Under the pieces are notes generated by a model. The model did no database searches. It worked only from the letters and a program-made list of their open reading frames with translations, and was not told the DNA's origin. Positions 6,611 to 11,509 of a stretch of DNA of 11,509 nt are shown piece after piece (the stretch's first letter is position 1; every line of letters begins with the position of its first letter). The translations under genes and the position numbers were made by a program. Origin of the DNA: Spirochaetaceae bacterium (GTDB taxonomy: Bacteria > Spirochaetota > Spirochaetia > Treponematales > Breznakiellaceae); assembly GCA_031273985.1 (NCBI GenBank), contig JAISQV010000312.1, positions 1 to 11,509 of the forward strand, in the 5' to 3' direction.

Positions 6611-6837
6611 GCACAGAGCCTGCAATTAGGCGATGAGTGTCAACAAATAAAGAATTTTATCCGCAGATTTTCGCGGATTTTCGCCGATTAAGAAGGTTTT
6701 GGAACGAAAATCCGTGTAGTCCGTGTAAATCCGCGGACTGTTTTAGTTTTCCCTCCGTTTAACTTGTTGACAGTGGAATATTAACCACGGAAAGCACGGA
6801 CTTTTTGTTCGAAATTCGCGCTTTTGTCCGTGGTTAA
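6611..6837 (+). repeat. Intergenic repeat, TTAACCACG family (copy 2), with nested palindromic insert
   Basis: The left part (6611-6638) matches 4816-4843 and the right part (GAATATTAACCACG, from 6775) matches 4854-4867. TTAACCACGGA (6781-6791) pairs perfectly with TCCGTGGTTAA (6827-6837). Between left and right parts lies about 135 bases absent from copy 1, bounded by the inverted pair TGTCAACAA (6638-6646) and TTGTTGACA (6764-6772). Inside this insert, CCGCAGATTTTCGCGGATTT (from 6661) and the segment 6705-6736 ending AATCCGCGG form an imperfect inverted repeat. The whole region fills the gap between the convergent Nudix and LysM genes; no gene is seen in it. Confidence 0.65.
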
Positions 6838-6858
6838 ATCAAATTTTTGCCCTCAACT

Positions 6859-7602
6859 TCAGCGAAGGGGCGGGTAGACCGTGCCGGGAGACCAGAGCCC
6901 CCGGCGGGTTTCGCCCTGTACGCTGGGAATCTCCAGCACCATGCCCGGCTCTATGAGGTTCGGGTTGTCCGGCTCCGGAAGCCGGCTCCTGTTGGCATCG
7001 TAGAGGAGCCGCCACTTGCGGCTGTCCCCGTAGGCCCAGGGCCGGCCCGCGATATTCCAGAGACAGTCCCGGGAGGAGGCCCAGTCCCGCACGGTGTAAG
7101 TGGCGGGAAGCGCCGCCGGGGAGCGGTCCGGGCCCTGCTCCGCGGGCCTCACCGCGCTTATTCCCTCCAGGGCCGCGTAGACCCGGTTCGCCGCCGCCAC
7201 GGTCCCGCTGAAATCCTCCTGGTCCCGCCTCTCCCGGGCGTCGGCAAGGGCCGCTTCGGCCTCACCGAACTGCCGGGGGTAGCGGGCGGGAGCGTTTACC
7301 GCGGCGCTGGAAGCCCAGTAAATCCGGTTCCGCGCCGCCAGCAGGGCCTGATCCGCCACATAGCCATCGGAGAGCCGGGCGTACCTCATGGCTTCCTCGG
7401 CATAGGCCGTGGACGCGTCGTAATCCCCCGTTTCGTAACTGTAGCGGGCCAGGCCGGTGTAGCGGAGGCTCTGAAGGTAGTAATCATTGTCCAGGGCCTT
7501 CCCCGGCACGGCCGCGCTGGGCTGCTGTATTTCGGCCTGGGCAAAGAGCCCCAGGGCGGAAAGGAACAGCGCCGGGAGCAGAAGGAGCGCCTTGTGTTTC
7601 AT
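6859..7602 (-). CDS. Secreted LysM-domain protein
   Basis: 247 residues with a signal peptide (hydrophobic at about 5-20, probable signal peptidase I site after AQA at 21-23). Residues about 40-150 are helical with YxxA-type spacing reminiscent of tetratricopeptide-like repeats. A single LysM domain lies at about 168-227 (TYTVRDW...CLWNIAGRPWAYGDSRKWRLLYDANR...NLIEPGMVLEIP), which should bind peptidoglycan glycan strands in the periplasm. The ATG overlaps the stop of the upstream lipoprotein gene by 4 nt, and a GGAGG (7614-7610) seven bases before the ATG lies inside that gene. A structural cell-envelope role with the lipoprotein is inferred. Confidence 0.88.
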   Translation of the reverse strand: MKHKALLLLPALFLSALGLFAQAEIQQPSAAVPGKALDNDYYLQSLRYTGLARYSYETGDYDASTAYAEEAMRYARLSDGYVADQALLAARNRIYWASSAAVNAPARYPRQFGEAEAALADARERRDQEDFSGTVAAANRVYAALEGISAVRPAEQGPDRSPAALPATYTVRDWASSRDCLWNIAGRPWAYGDSRKWRLLYDANRSRLPEPDNPNLIEPGMVLEIPSVQGETRRGLWSPGTVYPPLR

Positions 7603-8726
7603 TCTTCAACCTCCGCAGTAATAAGGTCTTCGGCGTCTTGCGCCACAATCTCGCTGGCGGCGGTTAGCTCCTCGGCCCGGCGTATCGCGGCCTCCGCCCG
7701 GAGCCGCTTTTCTTCCGCCGTTGTGGCGGCAGCGGCAAAGCCGAATTCCGCCTGGAAGTAGAGATTCGCCGCCTCCCGGTACTCCTCCCGCCCGTAGGCG
7801 GCCTCCCCCAGGCCGAAGATATGCGCTGCGCTCTCAAACTCCGTGCGCACCGCCACGGGGGCCTTGCACTCCTCCGCATAGCCGCGCTCCGCCTCCGCCG
7901 CAAGACGGCGTTCCCCGGCGTAGTCCTTCATGCCCCGGTCCAGTATATCCCGGTAGAGGGCCAGACTCGCTCCGGCGGCGGCCAGGGCGTCCCCGACCTC
8001 CCCTGAATCGTAGGCCGCCAAGCCGCCGTCAAAGAGACGGTTCGCCTCCGCGTAGCCCTCCGGGTCCAGGGCGCCGAACTCGTAGAATTCTATCTCGTAG
8101 GCCTCGTTCAGGGCTTCCGCGCCCAGGGCCAGGGCCCGGTACCTGTTCTCCGCAACACCGGCGGCGTCCCTGGCCGCATAGTGATCCTTCTCGACCTCGT
8201 AGAGTCTCCGGGCCTCATCGGCGGCGTCGTCCGCCGCATCGAGGCGCTCCGGCGAATAGGCCAGGATGCCCATAAAGACGGCCTCTTCCCGGACCCCCCG
8301 GATCTCCGCCGTTCTATCCTCGGCATAGGCGGGCAGGGCCCGTTCAAAGATACCCTCGTAGGCAGCGGCCAATTCCAGGGCGGCGGCAAGGGCATCGCGG
8401 GCCTCAGCCTCGTTACCGGGAGCGCCGGCCTTGAGCGCCGTGTAGCGTGTATCCGCGGCGGCGGTCTCCTCCGGCAGGTAGCGCTCCCCGCCAAAGTCGC
8501 GGGCCATGTTCCGGGCCCGCTCCAGCCGCGCCGAGGCATCCTCCAGCGCCGCGAGGGTTTCCGGCGCCGGGGCCGGCGTTTCTTCGGGGGGCTTTTCCCC
8601 GGCGGGCTCCGTTAGGGCAGGCTCCGCTTCCGGGGCTGCGGGGCTGCTGCTGCAGGCTCCGGCAAGAGCCAGGATGAGCAGGATCATCAGGCTCACCGGC
8701 GCCTGGGAAAAGAATCTTTGCGTCAT
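7599..8726 (-). CDS. Helical-repeat lipoprotein
   Basis: 375 residues. A hydrophobic signal is followed by LAGAC with Cys25 as lipid acceptor, then a Ser/Pro/Glu-rich linker to about residue 60. The rest is almost wholly alpha-helical, rich in Ala, Glu, Arg and Tyr, with recurring motifs such as YRALALGAEALNEAYE, ANRLFDGGLAAYDSGEVGDA and GLGEAAYGREEYREAANLYF that look like degenerate tetratricopeptide-like helix pairs. The C-terminus is acidic. The start is supported by AGGAGA seven bases upstream. Operon partner of the downstream LysM protein (ATGA overlap). An envelope scaffold role is inferred; the exact family is not recognised. Confidence 0.78.
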   Translation of the reverse strand: MTQRFFSQAPVSLMILLILALAGACSSSPAAPEAEPALTEPAGEKPPEETPAPAPETLAALEDASARLERARNMARDFGGERYLPEETAAADTRYTALKAGAPGNEAEARDALAAALELAAAYEGIFERALPAYAEDRTAEIRGVREEAVFMGILAYSPERLDAADDAADEARRLYEVEKDHYAARDAAGVAENRYRALALGAEALNEAYEIEFYEFGALDPEGYAEANRLFDGGLAAYDSGEVGDALAAAGASLALYRDILDRGMKDYAGERRLAAEAERGYAEECKAPVAVRTEFESAAHIFGLGEAAYGREEYREAANLYFQAEFGFAAAATTAEEKRLRAEAAIRRAEELTAASEIVAQDAEDLITAEVEE

Positions 8727-8852
8727 GGATACATCTCCTCATGTTTTGCTTGTCCCGTGTCGTGGGCTAAGAAAACGCCATTTCGGGGCCGCCGCAAACG
8801 GTCCCCCTGATACTATCGGATATTCCGGCCCTGTTTTTGCCGGCACAGCTAC

Positions 8853-8881
8853 AGTATACTACGCCGGACGATAAATGTCAT
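8853..8881 (-). promoter_or_regulatory. Promoter candidate for the lipoprotein-LysM operon
   Basis: On the minus strand, ATGACA (8881-8876) and TATACT (8858-8853) are separated by exactly 17 bases, each one mismatch from the sigma-70 consensus. The transcript would start near 8846 and have a leader of about 120 bases. The -10 lies in the palindrome AGTATACT, so a plus-strand -10 (TATACT, 8855-8860) overlaps it for the divergent PC4-like gene, although I see no good plus-strand -35. Confidence 0.5.
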
Positions 8882-8913
8882 AATGCGGCGCTGTGAGCGC
8901 GAATGAGGTAGCC

Positions 8914-9147
8914 ATGGCCGATATTAGTTACGATATTTTGAAGAATTTCGGGACCATCTCCGTGGAGCGGGGAGGCTGGAAGAAGGAGCTGACCCTGGTT
9001 TCCTGGAACGGGCGAAGCCCCAAATTCGATGTCCGTGAGTGGGCCCCGGACCATGAGAAAATGGGGAAGGGCATTACGCTGACCAGGGAGGAGGCGGAAA
9101 TCCTGATGAATCTGCTCAAGGGAGCCCTGGAAGGGGAATCCGAATAG
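8914..9147 (+). CDS. PC4/YdbC-like ssDNA-binding protein
   Basis: 77 residues from ATG 8914. The pattern VERGGWKKELTLVSWNGRSPKFDVREWAPDHEKMGKGITLT, then a C-terminal helix, matches the bacterial YdbC family, which has the fold of eukaryotic transcription coactivator PC4 (PF02229): a beta-sheet followed by one helix, dimeric, binding single-stranded nucleic acid. ATG 8914 is preferred over the in-frame GTG 8893 because GAGGT (8905-8909) precedes it and MADISYDIL fits the family start. It is a single-gene unit, divergent from the lipoprotein operon. The TAG stop runs directly into the repeat at 9147. Confidence 0.85.
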   Translation: MADISYDILKNFGTISVERGGWKKELTLVSWNGRSPKFDVREWAPDHEKMGKGITLTREEAEILMNLLKGALEGESE

Positions 9148-9280
9148 GGAGGAGGGGGCCGAGCCCCCTGAAGAACCCGCTCACCGGGTCGCGGGGGAGA
9201 GCCTCCTCCCCGGCTGCGCCGGGTCCGGGGTCTGGCGCTACCCCCACTACGGGGGGCTCTGCCCCCCGTAACGCCCCCCG
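9147..9280 (+). repeat. GC-rich palindromic repeat (copy B), abutting the PC4-like gene
   Basis: Starts at the last base of the TAG stop. GGGAGGAGG (9147-9155) pairs with CCTCCTCCC (9202-9210). Inside are a 7-bp stem with CGA loop (9153-9159/9163-9169) and ACCCG/CGGGT. Next come CCCGGC-TGC-GCCGGG and a perfect 10-bp stem 9248-9257/9261-9270 with TCT loop, ending AACGCCCCCCG (9270-9280). Blocks 9199-9214, 9218-9233 and 9270-9280 are identical to copy A inside ileS. It does not appear to encode protein. Confidence 0.8.
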
Positions 9281-9352
9281 GCCTTCTCCCGGAGTTTGCG
9301 CAAAGCGCAAACTCCCAAGCTGAAAGCCGCAGGCTTTCAGCAGCAACGCCCC
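9281..9352 (+). repeat. Two tandem hairpins adjoining copy B
   Basis: GGAGTTTGCGC-AAA-GCGCAAACTCC (9291-9315) is a perfect 11-bp stem, and GCTGAAAGCC-GCA-GGCTTTCAGC (9319-9341) a perfect 10-bp stem, both with 3-base loops. AACGCCCC (9345-9352) follows, repeating the end of the preceding element. Neither stem is followed by a T run on either strand, so they are not classical intrinsic terminators. Confidence 0.7.
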
Positions 9353-9368
9353 GTACCCTCTCCCTGGC

Positions 9369-10034
9369 CTAAAGCTCCCCGAGGGCTTGGAGACGCTGCG
9401 ACACCGCCTCGTCGTAGCGCAGCGCCAGGAAGCGCTCGAGGTGGGACCGGGCCTGTCCGGGGGCCTCCAGGCGGTACTGGCAAATGTCGGCCATGAGGAG
9501 GTAGAGGTAGGGCGCGTCCCGCAGGTTTTCCGCGATGCTTCCCAGGATCAGCAGGGCTTCGGCGTACTCCTCCCTGGCGCAGGCGAGGATGGCCCTGACA
9601 TAGTGAACCGGCGCGGCTTCCGCCCCGGCATCGAGGGCCCGGTCCAGAAGGGCCTCCGCCTCCCCCCAGCGTTTGTCCCGTACCGCCTCCTCCGCCTCCG
9701 CCAGGAGTTGATCCCCCGAAAGGATGCGGATGTACAGCACATGGGAGGGGTCCGTGTAGGCGGCGTCAATGTCTATGGGCTCAAAACCCTGTTTTTGTAC
9801 GTTCACCCGGAATATGGTTTTAGGTTTGAGGCCCGTAATAATAAAGTGGCCGTTTATGTCGCTGGAGGAACGGTAGGCGCCGTCCACATAGAGCGCCGCA
9901 TTGTTGACGGGACGGTTTTCTCCGTCGTAGATCATCCCGTAGAGGGACTGGGTCCTGGCCCCTGCGGCGGGACCCGATGCGCAGGAACCGGCGCTCAGCG
10001 CGGCTGCGGCCAGTAACAGTAAAAAAGCTTTCAT
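9369..10034 (-). CDS. TPR lipoprotein with carboxypeptidase regulatory-like N-terminal domain
   Basis: 221 residues. The signal ends in SAGSC with Cys18 as probable lipid acceptor. Residues about 30-107 (LYGMIYDGENRPVNNAALYVDG...SSSDINGHFIITGLKPKTIFRVNVQKQGFEPIDI) match the carboxypeptidase regulatory-like/CNA-B beta-sandwich. Residues about 108-215 are tetratricopeptide-type helices (LLAEAEEAVRDKRWGEAEALLDRAL, then YVRAILACAREEYAEALLILG). The ATG overlaps the upstream stop by 4 nt, and GGAGG (10046-10042) lies seven bases before it. Placement after GspL/GspM-like genes suggests a pilotin-like or accessory lipoprotein of that machine, an inference from context. Confidence 0.75.
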   Translation of the reverse strand: MKAFLLLLAAAALSAGSCASGPAAGARTQSLYGMIYDGENRPVNNAALYVDGAYRSSSDINGHFIITGLKPKTIFRVNVQKQGFEPIDIDAAYTDPSHVLYIRILSGDQLLAEAEEAVRDKRWGEAEALLDRALDAGAEAAPVHYVRAILACAREEYAEALLILGSIAENLRDAPYLYLLMADICQYRLEAPGQARSHLERFLALRYDEAVSQRLQALGEL

Positions 10035-10852
10035 GGTTGAACCTCCAGGTTTGAAGACGGGGCCGCACCGTGCGGTGTTTCGCTCAGCCTTTTGATGATG
10101 AGGCCGGAGTCCTTTTCCTTATAGTAGGCATATTCCCTCCCGGCGGTATCCCGCAGGGTGCCCACAAAAAGAACCGGCTCCTGGGGCGGGGCGGCGGGTT
10201 CTGCGGGCTCCCCGGCGGGAATCCCGGTAAGGGCGGCGGGGCCGTTAACGGGCCCGCTGTGGCGGAAGAAGCGGGCCAGGGCGGAACCCCGCAATCCCCC
10301 GGCGTTGATTCCGCCGTCTGCGCCCTCTGTTGTGCGGCCGCCGAAACGCAGGCTGATCTCCGCCTCCCGCCTTGTACCGCCGCTTGAATCGGGGAACATC
10401 CTAATGGAAAGGGAATCCGCCGCCGGAGCGCCGCCGGTCCGGGCCGTTTCGTCAAGGAAGTCCAGGAAGGGGGTTATGGTTCCGCGCAGGGTAAATTCGG
10501 CGTATTCCCCCTCCCCGCCGGTTTCCGAAATTCTGAAACGCTCCGGCTCCAGCCCCCGTTTTCTGAGCAGGCCCCGCAGGAATGCCACGCGGCCGGTCAT
10601 GGTCCGGGCCGCCGGGGGTTCCCCGCCGGAGCCCTGCTCAGCCCCGCGCAGTTCCACAAGGCGCCTTTCCAGGTCCTCCGGGGCAGGGAGACCCTGCGGC
10701 GCCGGGGAGCGGGAACGCAGGGCGGAAACACTGCGGCTTAGGGTGAAAAGCCTGATGCCCTGCCGGGCCGTAATGACCACACCAAAAAGCAGCGCTACCA
10801 CCATCAGGATCTGCCGCAGGCGCGGGGCACCCCTCACAGGGTTACTCCCCAT
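10031..10852 (-). CDS. GspM/PilO-like inner-membrane protein with PilP/GspC-like tail
   Basis: 273 residues. A short basic cytoplasmic N-terminus is followed by one membrane helix at about 14-29, then a coiled stretch to about 75. A PilO/GspM-like ferredoxin fold follows at about 86-172 (RVAFLRGLLRKRGLEPERFRIS...AEFTLRGTITPFLDFLDE...REAEISLRF). After a Gly/Pro-rich linker, residues about 226-260 (PVLFVGTLRDTAGREYAYYKEKDSGLIIKRL) resemble the HR/PilP domain of GspC and PilP. The gene overlaps its upstream neighbour by 11 nt and its downstream one by 4 nt. It is probably part of the inner-membrane assembly platform of a type II secretion or type IV pilus-like system. The fold assignment rests on pattern and context, not clear sequence motifs. 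Confidence 0.55.
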   Translation of the reverse strand: MGSNPVRGAPRLRQILMVVALLFGVVITARQGIRLFTLSRSVSALRSRSPAPQGLPAPEDLERRLVELRGAEQGSGGEPPAARTMTGRVAFLRGLLRKRGLEPERFRISETGGEGEYAEFTLRGTITPFLDFLDETARTGGAPAADSLSIRMFPDSSGGTRREAEISLRFGGRTTEGADGGINAGGLRGSALARFFRHSGPVNGPAALTGIPAGEPAEPAAPPQEPVLFVGTLRDTAGREYAYYKEKDSGLIIKRLSETPHGAAPSSNLEVQP

Positions 10853-11509
10853 GACGCAGCGCCCCGGAAAGGGTGAACACCTCTCCCCGTCCCTCCGCCG
10901 GAGAGGTCCCGCTCAGGGTGATGCCGCTGAAAAGGGGAGAGTCCGCCAGGGCCGCCGCCGCCGCGAGGGAATCCTGCCCCTCCGCTTCCAGGCTGAAACG
11001 CCCGCCCCGTATGCTGAGGCTGCGAATGCGGCAGTCCGGCAGGACCCTGCATAAACCGGCGATGATCCCGTAGACTCCGGCATTCCCCGGCGCTCCGGCG
11101 GGCGCGGCGGAATCGGCGCCGGGGCGGGACCCGGTTTCGGGAACTTCGAGACTCTTTATTTCCGCAGCCAGCGCTTCTGCTCTTTCCCCGCGCCGGGCCT
11201 CTTCCCGCGCCGCCTCCAGCAAAGCTGCCTCAACAGCCTCCAGCCGCCCGGCGGAAACACGCAGAACGGGGAACAGGACGGCCAGCAGCGCCGCCGCCAG
11301 GAAGGGCAGGGCGGAAGATCCGGCGGGGCCTCCGGGGGCTGCCCCGAAGATACGGTCACGCCTTACCCTTACGGCGCGGTAACACTTATTAATAGAAAGA
11401 ACGGAACATCCCTTAAACCGCGCCGCCAGGGCCTCGGCGCGGCGATCCGTCTCGCCGTCCAGTACCACCGCCGCTTCCAGGCCATCCCCTGCACGGGAGG
11501 CAAATTCCT
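10842..11509 (-). CDS. GspL/PilN-like assembly platform protein (5' end outside the window)
   Basis: The frame stays open to the window edge, so the N-terminus is missing; 221 residues are visible. A GTG at 11468 could be read as a start, but upstream residues continue smoothly (EFASRAGDGLEAAVVLDG). The visible part begins with what may be the end of an actin-like cytoplasmic domain (VVLDGETDRRAEALAARFKGCSVLSI) and has a membrane helix SALPFLAAALLAVLFPVLRV. A coiled coil follows, then a PilN/GspL-type periplasmic ferredoxin-like domain (VYGIIAGLCRVLPDCRIRSL...RFSLEAEGQDSLAAAAALADSPLFSGITL). An actin-like domain joined to this periplasmic part is the GspL arrangement. In type II secretion, GspL recruits the GspE ATPase and binds GspM, whose likely gene is next. 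Confidence 0.62.
   Translation of the reverse strand, partial: EFASRAGDGLEAAVVLDGETDRRAEALAARFKGCSVLSINKCYRAVRVRRDRIFGAAPGGPAGSSALPFLAAALLAVLFPVLRVSAGRLEAVEAALLEAAREEARRGERAEALAAEIKSLEVPETGSRPGADSAAPAGAPGNAGVYGIIAGLCRVLPDCRIRSLSIRGGRFSLEAEGQDSLAAAAALADSPLFSGITLSGTSPAEGRGEVFTLSGALRHGE

Noticed and set aside
6847..7761. Plus-strand 304-codon frame opposite the LysM gene
   Set aside because: It is the shadow of the LysM and lipoprotein genes, whose signal peptides, ribosome binding sites and domains are clear.
9291..9341. Intrinsic terminators for the PC4-like and TPR lipoprotein genes
   Set aside because: The stems are perfect, but no T run follows either stem in either direction.
9147..9352. 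CRISPR array
   Set aside because: The hairpins differ in sequence and spacing; there are no identical direct repeats with regular spacers and no cas genes.

Overview
This 11.5 kb, GC-rich window looks like chromosomal DNA of a spirochaete, most likely a member of the Treponema lineage. The basis is the sequence character of the isoleucyl-tRNA synthetase (the eukaryote-like IleS2 type, typical of spirochaetes), several small lipoproteins with relaxed lipoboxes, a lipoprotein/LysM pair, and a divergent cytidylate kinase-like protein. The assignment is by recall of family features, not by a search. I see no phage, integrase, transposase, CRISPR array, rRNA or tRNA.

Layout. (1) 34-4816, plus strand: a tightly packed run of ileS, a lipoprotein overlapping it by 4 nt, an FmdB-type zinc ribbon protein, and a membrane-anchored double zinc ribbon protein overlapping that by 4 nt. 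(2) 4817-5147: a convergent intergenic region filled with small palindromic repeats. (3) 5148-5969 minus: a cytidylate kinase-like protein with a BON-like tail. It is divergent from a plus-strand Nudix hydrolase (6035-6607), and the two promoters appear to overlap. (4) 6608-6858: a second repeat-filled convergent gap. (5) 6859-8726 minus: a two-gene operon of a helical-repeat lipoprotein and a secreted LysM protein. (6) 8914-9147 plus: a small PC4/YdbC-like ssDNA-binding protein. (7) 9147-9352: a GC-rich, hairpin-rich repeat element. (8) 9369-11509 minus: a GspL/PilN-like gene (cut by the window edge), a GspM/PilO-like gene with a PilP/GspC-like tail, and a TPR lipoprotein. This looks like the inner-membrane platform of a type II secretion or type IV pilus-type machine.

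The most notable observation is that the hairpin repeat at 9147-9280 has a relative inserted in frame inside ileS (about 674-800). There it adds roughly 42 Pro/Gly/Ala-rich residues just before the conserved threonine-rich editing motif of the synthetase. The two copies share several 9-16 nt blocks and a 10-bp, 3-nt-loop hairpin in which three base pairs differ by compensatory changes. This is analogous to the Rickettsia palindromic elements that invade protein genes. A second, unrelated repeat family (ends TTAACCACG) occurs in both convergent gaps. In one of them it appears to carry a further palindromic element nested inside it. A run of nine G in the 5' part of the ileS-linked lipoprotein gene is a candidate slippage (phase variation) site.
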